Of a stretch of 64,000 nt of DNA, positions 17,575-26,565 are shown piece by piece; position 1 is the first letter of the stretch; each line of letters begins with the position of its first letter. A program made the position numbers and the translations under genes. The DNA comes from Rhizobium phaseoli (GTDB lineage Bacteria; Pseudomonadota; Alphaproteobacteria; Rhizobiales; Rhizobiaceae). Below the pieces are notes generated by a model. That model was not told the DNA's origin and did not search any database. It saw only the letters and a program-made list of their open reading frames with translations. Where the stretch lies: the NCBI RefSeq assembly GCF_010668805.1, contig NZ_WUFT01000016.1, positions 88,164-152,163 on the forward strand, read 5' to 3'.

Positions 17575-19419
17575 CTACAACCCACCGGGGGAAACCTTGT
17601 GTGGCTTGCTCGGGGCGGTCTTTTCAGCCCGCTGCCGCGCCGGTCCTCCCGCGCTGACAAGATTATGCGCGGTGTTGATCAGGCCGATGTGCGAAAAGGC
17701 TTGCGGGAAATTGCCCAAGAGGCGGCAGCCGACGGTGTCGAACTCCTCTGCAAGTAGGCCTAGATCGTTACGAAGGCCGAGCAAGCGGTCAAACAACGTG
17801 TGCGCATCCTGCCGGCGCCCGGTGAGCACATACGCATCAGCGAGCCAGAAGCTGCACGCCAGGAATGCTCCTTCGTCGCCACCGACCCCGTCGTCGGTCC
17901 CGTTGGTGGAGTAGCGCATGACGAGCCCGCCCTGCAGGAGCTCCCGCTCCACTGCTGCGATTGTACCGGCAACGCGCGGGTCGTCGGCTGGTAGAAAACC
18001 GACCTGCGGCATCAGCAGTAGGCTCGCATCCAGCGTCTCACCGCCGTAATATTGGACGAAGCTGTTCTTTTTCTCATCGAAGCCCTTGGTGCAGATTTCC
18101 TCATGAATTTGTTGACGCACCTCACGCCACTTCGCCACCGGACCCTCAAGACCGTACCGCTCTGTGCAGACGACGGCTCGGTCGAATGCCACCCAAGCCA
18201 TCATGCGCGAGTGAGTGAATGCACGCGCCTGCCCGCGGACCTCCCAAATGCCGCGATCCGGCGTTTGCCAAGCAGTCACCAGGTGAGCGAGCAGCACCTT
18301 TTGCAGCCGCCAGGCCTCCTCTTGCGGCTGCAGCTCGGCGTGGCGCGCTGCGTTGAGGGTGTCGATCAGTTCGCCATAGACGTCGATTTGCATCTGGTTG
18401 GCAGCGTCGTTGCCGATCCTGACGGGAGTGCTTCCTTCATAGCCTTTCAGCCAGGGCACTTCGAACTCAGGCAGCCAGCGCTCTCCGGCAATCCCGTACA
18501 TGATCTGGAGTTGCTCCGGAGCGCCTGCCACTGCGCGCAGCAGCCATTTCCGCCAATCCTCCGCTTCCTGGCGATATCCCGAATTCAGCAATGCATATAG
18601 CGTCAGTGCTGAATCGCGCAGCCAGCAATAACGATAGTCCCAGTTGCGCGAGCCGCCGATCTTCTCGGGAAGCGAGGTGGTGGGCGCAGCGACGATCCCA
18701 CCCGTCGGGGCATAAATTAGCATCTTAAGGGTGATGAGCGAGCGGACGACAGGTGCGCGCCACGCGTCCGGCATATCTTCAAAGCTTCCGTGCTTTACCC
18801 ATTCCCGCCACCAGATTGTCGCTCGATCGAGTTCCTCCAAGCGATCGCGGACGAAGTGCGGCTGATCGTTCGAAGGGTGGTACGACATCGTCAATGGCAC
18901 GGCGTCGCCGGCCGTCACGGAAAAGCGCGCACACGTCTTCATGTTGCGGCCTTTGAGCTTCAGGTCAGTATGGAGTTCGACGGCGTTGGGACCGGCAATC
19001 GCGCTCAGGCCGTAGTCCTTGCGCCGCACCCAAGGCACCGCCTGACCGTTTTCGAACCTCAGCACGAGTTCCATATCCATTTCGACAGTACCCGAAATAC
19101 CGGTCACAATGCGGATCAAATCGACATGACAGTCGCCTTCGTTGATCGGCATGAAGTCCGTCAGCGTAACGGCGCCGGTCGCCGTCTCGAACCGGGTTTC
19201 CAGGATTGCAGTATCGGGAACGTAGCGCCGGCTCGTTTCGCTTTTACCGACTGGCGCGATCTTCCAGCGGCCGTTATCGGGGGTGCCGAGCAGTGCCGCA
19301 AAGCAGGCGGGAGAATCGAACCGCGGCAGGCATAGCCAATCGATTGATCCATCCCTACCCACAAGCGCTGCGGACAACATATTGCCGATTAGTCCATAGT
19401 CCTCGATGCGCCTCGCCAT
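17575..19419 (-). CDS. Glycoside hydrolase family 15 protein (glucoamylase/trehalase type)
   Basis: A protein of about 614 residues with an N-terminal beta-sandwich (IEDYGLIGNMLSAALVGRDG) and a C-terminal (alpha/alpha)6 barrel. It contains GGSRNWDYRYCWLRDSALTLYAL, the GH15 substrate-binding region, and later SRMMAWVAFDRAV and GDEGAFLACSFWLADA, which holds the catalytic-base region. Family members hydrolyse alpha-glucosides such as trehalose or malto-oligosaccharides. The ATG at 19419 (MARRIEDYGLIG) was preferred because the family motif begins there; a TTG at 19443 gives a longer frame. It follows the SDR gene by 7 bases and is likely co-transcribed from the EcfG-type promoter. This supports a role in stress-linked trehalose or glucan turnover. 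Confidence 0.85.
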   Translation of the reverse strand: MARRIEDYGLIGNMLSAALVGRDGSIDWLCLPRFDSPACFAALLGTPDNGRWKIAPVGKSETSRRYVPDTAILETRFETATGAVTLTDFMPINEGDCHVDLIRIVTGISGTVEMDMELVLRFENGQAVPWVRRKDYGLSAIAGPNAVELHTDLKLKGRNMKTCARFSVTAGDAVPLTMSYHPSNDQPHFVRDRLEELDRATIWWREWVKHGSFEDMPDAWRAPVVRSLITLKMLIYAPTGGIVAAPTTSLPEKIGGSRNWDYRYCWLRDSALTLYALLNSGYRQEAEDWRKWLLRAVAGAPEQLQIMYGIAGERWLPEFEVPWLKGYEGSTPVRIGNDAANQMQIDVYGELIDTLNAARHAELQPQEEAWRLQKVLLAHLVTAWQTPDRGIWEVRGQARAFTHSRMMAWVAFDRAVVCTERYGLEGPVAKWREVRQQIHEEICTKGFDEKKNSFVQYYGGETLDASLLLMPQVGFLPADDPRVAGTIAAVERELLQGGLVMRYSTNGTDDGVGGDEGAFLACSFWLADAYVLTGRRQDAHTLFDRLLGLRNDLGLLAEEFDTVGCRLLGNFPQAFSHIGLINTAHNLVSAGGPARQRAEKTAPSKPHKVSPGGL

Positions 19420-19426
19420 GTGCCAA

Positions 19427-20209
19427 TCACCCACCATGCGCAAAGGAGGGGTAGTCGGTCATACCTCCATCCACAAAGATCGTCGTCCCGGTAATGTAGC
19501 TGGCGGCATCGGACGCCAGCATGACGGCAATGTTTGCGACATCCTCGGGTTCGCCAATACGGCCCAGTGGGATCTTCGTCAGTAAATCCCTGTAGCCCTC
19601 AGCATCCTGCCAGACCGCCTGATTGATTGGCGTGCGGATCGCTCCCGGCGCGACGCAGAGAACGCGAACGCCATGAGGCGCCGCTTCCTGGGCTAGCGAC
19701 TTGGACATCATCGAGACGCCCGCCTTGCTGGCCGTATAAGCGCTGTAGCCGGCCCATGCGATCACCTCATGAACGCTTGTGGTGTTGAGCACCACGCCCG
19801 ACCTCTGAGCGACCATGCGTTTCAGGGCTTGGTGGGCGCACAGATATGTCCCCTTCAGGTTGACGTCGATGACCTTGCCCCAGGCATCGGGATCGGCTTC
19901 CCAGCCGAACCCGTATTCGCCGTCGATACCCGCGTTATTGACCAATATGTCGATACCACCCCAGGCATCGTCAATGGCACTGAACATCGCCTCGACCGCT
20001 CCCGGGTCGCTGATATCAGCCATCAGTTGAAGGGCCTCGCCACCGGCGGCGGTGAATTCCTTCACGAGCGTATCGGATTGTTTTGGGTTGATCAGATAGT
20101 TGATCGCAACTCTTGCACCCTCGGCGGCGAAGGCTTTCGCGATCGCAGCTCCCAGACCGGAGTTGCCTCCTGTGACGAGAACACGTTTATTCGTCAGCCC
20201 GAGATCCAT
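19427..20209 (-). CDS. Short-chain dehydrogenase/reductase (glucose 1-dehydrogenase-like)
   Basis: A 260-residue classical SDR. The cofactor motif TGGNSGLGAAIAKAF is at about 13-27, NNAG near 91, the catalytic serine in NTTSVHEV, and the Y-x3-K pair in YSAYTASKAG. The C-terminus IFVDGGMTDYP is typical of glucose 1-dehydrogenase/3-ketoacyl reductase-like SDRs. It is first in an operon with the GH15 hydrolase, a pairing consistent with oxidation of glucose released by that enzyme. An EcfG-type promoter lies about 45 bases upstream. Confidence 0.85.
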   Translation of the reverse strand: MDLGLTNKRVLVTGGNSGLGAAIAKAFAAEGARVAINYLINPKQSDTLVKEFTAAGGEALQLMADISDPGAVEAMFSAIDDAWGGIDILVNNAGIDGEYGFGWEADPDAWGKVIDVNLKGTYLCAHQALKRMVAQRSGVVLNTTSVHEVIAWAGYSAYTASKAGVSMMSKSLAQEAAPHGVRVLCVAPGAIRTPINQAVWQDAEGYRDLLTKIPLGRIGEPEDVANIAVMLASDAASYITGTTIFVDGGMTDYPSFAHGG

Positions 20210-20253
20210 TCGCTGAATCCATCAACCGGCGCTTCACGCGCCACAACCGAGTA

Positions 20254-20279
20254 AACGCCAAGAGGAAGTGCGTTGTTCC
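20254..20279 (-). promoter_or_regulatory. EcfG/RpoE2-type promoter of the SDR-GH15 operon
   Basis: On the minus strand GGAAC (20279-20275), 17 bases, then CGTT (20257-20254), a full match to the general-stress promoter consensus. It ends 44 bases before the SDR start codon. Confidence 0.65.
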
Positions 20280-20502
20280 GAGCCAGCGGACCGGCGTCAA
20301 GCCTATCAAAAGACGGAGGACGTCATGAATGGATGATCTATAGGATGATCAGGCTTCCGCAAGTCTCGAACCTTGCTGCTGCGATCTTTCGCAGGGCGTA
20401 TCCAGCGCCGCAAAGCGCCGGGGAGCGCACGAGGAAGCAGAGCTCTTCATGCCAGTGTTTCATGCGCGCCGAGCCGCTCAGGCAGCTGCGCCTGTCGCCA
20501 TA

Positions 20503-21516
20503 TTATTGATCGACCTGCTTAATCTTGCACTGCGTCGGACGCTTGTCGGGGCGCCATCGAAGCAGCTTCGTGCCATGCCTGAACCGGTGGCCGGTCACAT
20601 GGTCGAAGCGAACTTCGACAACCAGTTCTAGCTTCAATGGCTCCCAATCCGACGACCGACTTGTGCTCCATCGGCTTGGGCCACCCGGTGCCTTGCCGGT
20701 AAATCCCGCCCCGCCTCGCAGCGCTTCAAGTTTCGCCGTCAGTTCCGGTCGCTCGGCATCGGTGATCGTGGACGTGAAGCCAACATGGTCGAGCTCCCCT
20801 TGATCGTTGTAGAGGCCGAGCAGAAGAGAGCCAACGAGGTCGCTATTACGCTCATACCGAAAGCCGCCGACCACGCAGTCGACCGTCCTCAACCTCTTAA
20901 CCTTCACCATGGCCCGCTCGCCTGGAAGGTAGGGCCCGTCAACGCGCTTGCACACGACGCCATCGGTATCAGCACCCGATGCCGACAGCCAGCGTGTTGC
21001 TTCAACGCGATCGCGCGTGAAGGGCGATAAGATCAGACGCCCTGGATTTACGGCATCCTTTGCAAAGGCCTCCAAAGCAGCGCGGCGAAACTCCAGGTCC
21101 TGATCAAGGATAGGAACACCATCGTGGGCCATCAGCATATCGAATACGACCAGTTTTGCAGGGGTTTGCGCGGAAAGTTTCCGGACGCGGCTTTCGGCCG
21201 GGTGCAGCCGCATCTGCAATGCGTCAAACGCAAGTTTGCCGTCGATGTCGATCACCAGTTCCCCGTCGACGACGAAACGCTCGGCCGGCAGTTTTGAAAA
21301 GAATTCTAAGACCTCGGGAAAATAGCGCCCAAGTGGCTTGCCCGACTTCGCCCGCAGGTCCGCGGCGCTGCCTTCCTTGAACACGAGACAGCGAAAACCA
21401 TCCCATTTGGGCTCGAATTGCCAACCCGGGCCTTCTGGCAAGCCTTCGGCGGACCGGGCTTCCATTGGTTCGATCTCGAGGGACAGCCCAAACTTCGGCT
21501 CGCTTGACGCACGCAT
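20503..21516 (-). CDS. ATP-dependent DNA ligase (LigC/LigD-ligase type)
   Basis: A 337-residue protein with the nucleotidyltransferase active site EPKWDGFRCLVF, lysine 37 being the adenylation residue. It has the downstream ligase motifs FVVDGELVI and DGVVCKR, motif V-like AMVKVKRLRTVDCVV, and an OB-fold C-terminus. Such ligases act in Ku-dependent end joining or stationary-phase repair in rhizobia. No Ku or polymerase partner is present in the window. The ATG at 21516 overlaps the stop of a 32-codon upstream ORF (TGATG); the longer frame upstream lacks family similarity. Confidence 0.85.
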   Translation of the reverse strand: MRASSEPKFGLSLEIEPMEARSAEGLPEGPGWQFEPKWDGFRCLVFKEGSAADLRAKSGKPLGRYFPEVLEFFSKLPAERFVVDGELVIDIDGKLAFDALQMRLHPAESRVRKLSAQTPAKLVVFDMLMAHDGVPILDQDLEFRRAALEAFAKDAVNPGRLILSPFTRDRVEATRWLSASGADTDGVVCKRVDGPYLPGERAMVKVKRLRTVDCVVGGFRYERNSDLVGSLLLGLYNDQGELDHVGFTSTITDAERPELTAKLEALRGGAGFTGKAPGGPSRWSTSRSSDWEPLKLELVVEVRFDHVTGHRFRHGTKLLRWRPDKRPTQCKIKQVDQ

Positions 21517-21614
21517 CACGAGGCCGCCATCGAGGATTTGGCAAACAGTAAAACCTGCTCCAGCCACTCGCCATGGCGATAATCTTCCAAAACTTTCGTC
21601 GTTTTTGGCAGCAC
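21516..21614 (-). CDS. Possible 32-residue leader peptide coupled to the DNA ligase
   Basis: A GTG start with AGGAGG five bases upstream opens a 32-codon frame (VLPKTTKVLEDYRHGEWLEQ onward, ending SSMAAS). Its TGA stop overlaps the ligase ATG as TGATG. The strong ribosome site and coupling suggest it is translated, perhaps to deliver ribosomes to the ligase start, which has no good site of its own. No family was recognised. Confidence 0.45.
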   Translation of the reverse strand: MLPKTTKVLEDYRHGEWLEQVLLFAKSSMAAS

Positions 21615-21810
21615 CGGTTCCTCCTGCTGATGGGCTCCTAGCGCAATGCCCAAACGCAGACGAAGGTTCCAAGGCTGGCACCCTCGTCCGATAGTATCGG
21701 TCGAAAACTTCCTGCGTTTTAGCACACGGAAGTCGCCGGTGGGATGTAAACCGGGTAAGCAACTAACCAGCTCACCTGCCAGAATGTCCAATGTCCTCGG
21801 CGGTCACACT

Positions 21811-24096
21811 TCATGTCTCGACAAAAACGAACGATCGATCGGCCGTTTCAAGGAGCGTGTCTGCAACTGTACCGTAAGACAGATCCTCACCGGCACGCCT
21901 GCTCACGCCGAGAATGATGAGGTTGAACCGCCCGCGACGCGCGTGTTTGAGGATGGCAAGTTCCGGCGACGAGCCTGTCGACACGACCTTGTCGATATCA
22001 ACCCCGTGAAAAGCAGCGATCTGATCGAGCTTTCGGAATGCGGCCCTGTGAGTGTCGCTCACATCGCTCACCCGGGATACCAGTGTTGCCTGCCTGGTCT
22101 CCCGGAAGTAGACGGCCGTGATCGTCGACCCGGTGGCTTTCGCGACAACGAGAGCGAATTCGGCAGCTTTCATCGATCGCTCAGTGCCGCTGACGGGCAC
22201 AAGAATGCGAAGATCGGCGTCTTTTTCTGGCAGACGCCCACGCGATGTGATGATTGCTGTTGTGCCGGCGAAGGCCGAGATCATCGACGCCAGTCGATCT
22301 GCGTAACCGCCTTTTGCGCCCGTCGTAGGCTCGATCCCCACGAACATGAGATCGTGCCCCTTCTCCGAAGTCTCGGTCAGCACTTTGTGAAGCTCAGCGT
22401 CCTTCTTGCGGACGCTGATATGAAGTTCACCAACCGCCTCGCTGCTCTCCCCCACCGCCGCCTGAGTTTCAACGGCTTTCTCCGCGGTAGATTGAACGCG
22501 CTGACTGATCTCCTTGGCCCGACTGTCCGAGCCAGTGCCCGCATCAGGCTGCTTTTCTGCGGGGCTGTCATCCTCTTCGACATCGAGAACCGTCACCGGC
22601 ATCTTTCTCAGCGCAGCAAAGTGACCTGAAAGTCGCGCAGCGAGGTCGCCGTTTGACGAATGATCGATGGCGAGCAGAATGCGTTCGAACTTCGACAGGA
22701 AGCTGTCCTTCTCAAAAGCCTCCGAGGCGAGCCGCTCCTTTTCTTCCTCGCGCATCGGCAACCGCGCCAACGCCCAGCGAAGGGTTGGCGGCATCGCCAT
22801 TGTTGTCACGACTGCCATCGCAACGATGACCGAGAAGAGCCGCTGGTCCAGGACGCCCACCGACAAGCCGATTGAGGCAACGATTACCTCTGTCGAGCCA
22901 CGGGCGTTCATGCCGCAGCCAAGCGCTATCGCTTCCGCGTTCGAAAAGCCTCCGATCTTCGATCCGACGAAGGCTCCGCCGAACTTGCCCAAACTGGCAA
23001 TCAGGACCAATCCTACCGCAAGAAGCAACGTCGATGGATCGGCAAGCACACTCAAATCCGTATGAAGGCCGGTCAGGCCGAAGAAGACCGGCATGAACAG
23101 CGCCGTCGTCAATGCGCGCAGTTGTCCTTCAATCTGGCGTGTGAGGATCGGTGACTGACCTACCAGAATCCCGGCAACGAAGGCACCGAGCACGGTATGA
23201 ACGCCGATTGCGTTGGTCGCGATCGCCATCGCGCCCATGATCGCGATGATGGCGCTCAGAACCGGTAAGTCACTCTTGAAATTGTCGTTGGTCCAGCGAA
23301 TGATCTCGAACACTATGCGCCGCCCGATCGTAAAGCTGAACGCCATGAAGGCGAGCGTACCGATCACGCTTTGAGCGAGCGTGGAAAGATCAACCGTACC
23401 GTTTTTGGCCAAGCTGAATGTCACTGCGATAATGACCCAGCCGACGGTGTCGTCAATGATCGCGGAGGCGACGATGAGCTGTCCGACATTGCGACGCATA
23501 AAATCCATCTCGCGCACGACGGAGGCAACGATCTTGACTGACGAGATGGAAAGGGCTGTGCCGAGAAAGAGCGAGGTGACCAGACGTTCACCTGCGTTTG
23601 GCAGCAGAGCAGACGGCATAAACTCGCCGGCAGCAAATCCCAAGGCAAAGGGAATGGCGATCCCAGTTAGCGAGACGCCGGCCGCAGCGCGTCGCAATCG
23701 GATCGCCAGCGCGAGATCTGTTTCCATGCCGGCCAGGAGAAGGAGAAATAGGATGCCAAGTTGCCCGACCGCGTCCGTCATTGCCTTCTGGGTGTCTTGC
23801 TCTGGAAAAAGCGCAGACTGGGCGCCCGGCAACAGCAGTCCGAAGACGGACGGTCCAAGCAGAATACCGCCGATGATCTGGCCCATGATCGAAGGCTGGC
23901 CCATCCGGACCATCAGCTCGCCAAGCAGTCTCCCCACGACGACGAGCACAATGATCTGAATGAGGAACAAGGCCTCCGACGGAGCAGAGGATTTTTGTTC
24001 TGCCGCCCACGCCAGATTGTAGCTGACAAGGGTGCAGATCGCCATCAACGGCACCGTCCATGGGGATATCCGTGGCGAGTTTATGCTAGTTGTCAT
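21811..24096 (-). CDS. Kef-type cation:proton antiporter with C-terminal USP domain
   Basis: A 761-residue CPA2-family antiporter. After an N-terminal hydrophobic segment there are about 12 membrane helices (roughly 45-430), with the family phrases GQPSIMGQIIGGILLGPSVFG, FLLLLAGMETDL and AIIDDTVGWVII. The C-terminal half (about 450-761) is soluble and carries universal-stress-protein-like segments such as ILVPVSGTERSMKAAEFALVVA and LIILGVSRRAGEDLSYGTVA. It probably exchanges K+ or Na+ for H+ under stress. The start at 24096 follows GGGGGACG. An EcfG-type promoter lies 29 bases upstream. Confidence 0.88.
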   Translation of the reverse strand: MTTSINSPRISPWTVPLMAICTLVSYNLAWAAEQKSSAPSEALFLIQIIVLVVVGRLLGELMVRMGQPSIMGQIIGGILLGPSVFGLLLPGAQSALFPEQDTQKAMTDAVGQLGILFLLLLAGMETDLALAIRLRRAAAGVSLTGIAIPFALGFAAGEFMPSALLPNAGERLVTSLFLGTALSISSVKIVASVVREMDFMRRNVGQLIVASAIIDDTVGWVIIAVTFSLAKNGTVDLSTLAQSVIGTLAFMAFSFTIGRRIVFEIIRWTNDNFKSDLPVLSAIIAIMGAMAIATNAIGVHTVLGAFVAGILVGQSPILTRQIEGQLRALTTALFMPVFFGLTGLHTDLSVLADPSTLLLAVGLVLIASLGKFGGAFVGSKIGGFSNAEAIALGCGMNARGSTEVIVASIGLSVGVLDQRLFSVIVAMAVVTTMAMPPTLRWALARLPMREEEKERLASEAFEKDSFLSKFERILLAIDHSSNGDLAARLSGHFAALRKMPVTVLDVEEDDSPAEKQPDAGTGSDSRAKEISQRVQSTAEKAVETQAAVGESSEAVGELHISVRKKDAELHKVLTETSEKGHDLMFVGIEPTTGAKGGYADRLASMISAFAGTTAIITSRGRLPEKDADLRILVPVSGTERSMKAAEFALVVAKATGSTITAVYFRETRQATLVSRVSDVSDTHRAAFRKLDQIAAFHGVDIDKVVSTGSSPELAILKHARRGRFNLIILGVSRRAGEDLSYGTVADTLLETADRSFVFVET

Positions 24097-24125
24097 CAAG
24101 AGACGTCCCCCAGAATTCGATACCA

Positions 24126-24150
24126 AACGAAGAGTAGCCTTCACAGTTCC
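24126..24150 (-). promoter_or_regulatory. EcfG/RpoE2-type promoter of the Kef antiporter gene
   Basis: On the minus strand GGAAC (24150-24146), 16 bases, then CGTT (24129-24126), a perfect consensus match. It ends 29 bases from the start codon. The GGAAC overlaps the 3' end of a folded-looking element (24144-24203). Confidence 0.65.
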
Positions 24151-24203
24151 TTCCGCCGTGGCTTGACCAGGTTCAATTTGGCAAGCATCGCCAATCTCAA
24201 CTG
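24144..24203 (-). other. Compact three-stem element resembling a thi-box core
   Basis: On the minus strand CAGTT (24203-24199) pairs with AACTG (24148-24144). These enclose a hairpin TTGGC/GCCAA (24194-24190 with 24182-24178) and a second hairpin CCTGG/CCA-C-GG. The words TTGAGA, TTGAACCTG and GGCGGAAGGAA fall in the order of the conserved TPP-riboswitch words CTGAGA, TTGAACCTGATC and GCGnAGGGA, but the P4-P5 arm is too short. It may be a degenerate or chance look-alike. The EcfG promoter at its 3' edge would not transcribe it. Confidence 0.3.
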
Positions 24204-24315
24204 GGTGAAAGAAAGGGGGTATTCCCTAGCGCGCCGCCCCTATCGGGCGAATGATTTTCAAGGCCATGGAACTGCCGCAGCCCAAAATGAATTTCTTCTC
24301 GAAAGGAGTTGCGTC

Positions 24316-24510
24316 ATGACCAACGAGCAATACTCGTCCGAGGAACTCGCAAAACGCTATCAGATCGGCGTTCAGCAAGCCGCGCGTTATATCGTGCGGT
24401 TCGGCGCCGATCGCAAAGAGTTGGATGCCCTTCTCGGTTCCTCCTCAAGAACGCCCATCCATCGAAGCGCCGAAATCGAGCGAACGGCCATCGACGTTGC
24501 AATCGGCTAA
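24316..24510 (+). CDS. Small hypothetical protein, HTH-like
   Basis: A 64-residue protein starting MTNEQYSSEELAKRYQIGVQ, with GAAAGGAG eight bases before the ATG. The middle, ARYIVRFGADRKELDALLGS, resembles the helical core of small DUF3606-like proteins common in Rhizobiales, but the match is weak. Function is unknown. The DUF202 gene follows after 21 bases and is likely co-transcribed. GGAAC at 24266 has only a loose downstream TT, so an EcfG promoter is uncertain. Confidence 0.6.
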   Translation: MTNEQYSSEELAKRYQIGVQQAARYIVRFGADRKELDALLGSSSRTPIHRSAEIERTAIDVAIG

Positions 24511-24531
24511 AGACCTACGAGGGGCCATCAA

Positions 24532-24915
24532 GTGAGTGAAGACAATCACCAGGGTCCCGAACGTCGCACGGTGCTTGCCGCAGACCGCACCATTTATGCG
24601 GCGGAGCGTACCTATGCCGCTTGGATGAGAACCGGGCTGACAGCGCTCGCAAGCGGCATCGGCGCGAAAGCATTGCTCGCAGACGTTGTTCCGGAGATCC
24701 TGATCGTTACGACTGGCACTATCCTTGTCGCCTTCAGTGCCTTTTGTTTTATCGTTGCCGTCATCAGGGAGTTTCGACCGGGGCCGCCCCCACCGGAGCC
24801 TGACGTGAAAAAGATACCGAGCGTCTTGCTTTTAGTTGTCAGCGGCTTCCTGGTCATCGTTTCCATTGCCACACTATTTGGGGTCTGGTTCGGGCGCTCG
24901 GGCTCCCCGGGGTGA
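24532..24915 (+). CDS. DUF202 (YidH-like) membrane protein
   Basis: A 127-residue inner-membrane protein. The DUF202 signature LAADRTIYAAERTYAAWMRTG is at about 14-34, followed by three hydrophobic segments (about 38-53, 57-80 and 93-118). The start is GTG. Function is unknown in the family. It shares an operon with the small HTH-like gene upstream. Confidence 0.8.
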   Translation: MSEDNHQGPERRTVLAADRTIYAAERTYAAWMRTGLTALASGIGAKALLADVVPEILIVTTGTILVAFSAFCFIVAVIREFRPGPPPPEPDVKKIPSVLLLVVSGFLVIVSIATLFGVWFGRSGSPG

Positions 24916-25241
24916 ACGGTGCCCGGATTGTGCCCCCACTTCGAAGACGCGAGCTCTTCAACCCGACGCCAACGTAACGGCGGTCAGTTGAACAAGATTG
25001 ACATCGAACCTCTGGGGCCACCGGGCAATGTTTGCTAACACCCCAAGGCGCGTTTTGAATGCTCCCGGGCTTTACCGCAGCAAACAGGCAGGCCGGAACA
25101 GGAGGCCATTGACACGTTTCGATCAAGGTCTGACGCGGGTTGCGGAGACATTTCGGCTGCGCAGCACCACATCACGCCGTGGATTTGATGGCCTGAGCGA
25201 CGCGGCACTGTGAGCGCGGCGACGCGTCGACGGTCGACCGG
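24916..25241. other. Intergenic, nothing recognised
   Basis: About 325 bases between two convergent genes. No gene or terminator was found. GGAAC at 25095 is followed by CGTT after 15 bases, one short of the EcfG spacing, and heads no gene. Confidence 0.4.
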
Positions 25242-26264
25242 CTATTCAAACAGAATGATACTTGAAGGAGTTGGCGGCATCGGTATGACCGTGACGCCGG
25301 CAAGACCAGCCTGTCTTGCCATCTCAGTCAGCTCACTTTGCGTATAAGCCTGGCCCGCCGGGGTACTGGCGAGCATTTCCCAGGAGAACGCTGCCGGAAA
25401 AGGCGGCGACACGCGATCCTCGTGCGGCACGAAATCGACCGCGACAATCCGACCATCCTCTGCAAGGCTCGCGATGATCTTTCGCAACAGCTGGGCGCAC
25501 GCCGGCAGATCGAAGTGGTGCAGGAAATTTGGAAGCAGGACGAGATCATAACCCGTGCCCCACTCGACATCGAAGGCACTGCCGGCAATCGTCCGATATC
25601 TGTCAGCCACCCCGGCCTTTTCCGCATTCTGCTGCGACAGCTCCAATACGGCGGCCCAATCGATGGCGACTATCTCCGCCGATGGAAAGGCTTTCGCAAT
25701 TTCGATCCCGAAAATGCCCGGACCTGCAGCGATGTCCAAAACCTTTTTGGGAGACCTCGGCCAGCCGGAGATTTCACCAGCCAGTATTTTGGCGCTGAGC
25801 CCGGTAAAGGAGCCCATGCCGCGCGCAAATTTCAACCAGACGGGATTGTCTGACGACATGTTCGCAAGCCCGGCCGAACCCCCGTTTCGTACGATCGCGG
25901 CCGGATCGCGCAGAAAATTATCAAGTATTTCGGGTGCGGCGACGAACTCGACAGCGGAGCCCATATAGGCCGGCGAATTGCGATCGAGGAACATTCTGGT
26001 CGCCGGAGTCATCCGGTACTCCCCACTCTCCTTTGTCAGAAAACCGTTGACCACAAGGTAGTCGCACAGGATGCGCACTCCACGCTCCGAGGCGCTTGTT
26101 GCCGACGCCAGCAAGGCTGCCGTTTTGCCCTCGCCGATATGTGTAAACAGATCAAGCTCGATAGCGGCCCTGATCGCCGCCGTCTTTCGGCATGCAAACA
26201 GTGCATCGACCACGAGTTCGGGGGACACGACGCCGGCATTGGCGTCCTCGACGATTGTTTCCAT
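25242..26264 (-). CDS. SAM-dependent O-methyltransferase (class I)
   Basis: A 340-residue protein with an N-terminal dimerisation winged helix (about 15-95, ELVVDALFACRKTAAIRAAIE) and a C-terminal Rossmann fold. Motif I is VLDIAAGPGIFGIEIAKAFP (near 194), and the later LVLLPNFLHHFD holds the motif IV region and the histidine typical of hydroxyneurosporene/plant-type O-methyltransferases. The substrate is unknown. It is monocistronic and flanked by unrelated genes. No recognised regulatory site was found. Confidence 0.8.
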   Translation of the reverse strand: METIVEDANAGVVSPELVVDALFACRKTAAIRAAIELDLFTHIGEGKTAALLASATSASERGVRILCDYLVVNGFLTKESGEYRMTPATRMFLDRNSPAYMGSAVEFVAAPEILDNFLRDPAAIVRNGGSAGLANMSSDNPVWLKFARGMGSFTGLSAKILAGEISGWPRSPKKVLDIAAGPGIFGIEIAKAFPSAEIVAIDWAAVLELSQQNAEKAGVADRYRTIAGSAFDVEWGTGYDLVLLPNFLHHFDLPACAQLLRKIIASLAEDGRIVAVDFVPHEDRVSPPFPAAFSWEMLASTPAGQAYTQSELTEMARQAGLAGVTVIPMPPTPSSIILFE

Positions 26265-26488
26265 TGGGATACCCCGGAGCCCTGATCGTTCTTCCCTGGC
26301 AGCGCCAGCCGCAGAATTATGTGTACCTTGGCATATTCTACAATACTTACCGCCCTAACCTTATCAGGTGCGGCCGCCGACGTTGTGCGATTTCTCCTCC
26401 TCGCCCGCAGGCTGCAGCGCGAACCGCACTCTTGGTCCACTCGAAAACATTGGGGCGGACCTTTCGATCCGAGGGGGCCACGCGTCCT

Positions 26489-26513
26489 GGAACCTTACAA
26501 GTATTTAACTGTT
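26489..26513 (+). promoter_or_regulatory. EcfG/RpoE2-type promoter of the DUF4405 gene
   Basis: GGAAC (26489-26493), 17 bases, GTT (26511-26513), preceded by T instead of the common C. It lies 52 bases before the likely start codon. Confidence 0.5.
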
Positions 26514-26565
26514 CATGAGCAGCAGCTAATGCGAGCACTCGTTACGTGCAAACGTGAGGTATCTG

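Noticed and set aside
21661..21690. GGAAC on the minus strand upstream of the ligase as an EcfG site
   Set aside because: Only a TT at the far end of the spacing range is present, without GTT.
25095..25118. GGAAC-N15-CGTT resembling an EcfG promoter
   Set aside because: The spacing is one base short and no gene or terminator follows on that strand.
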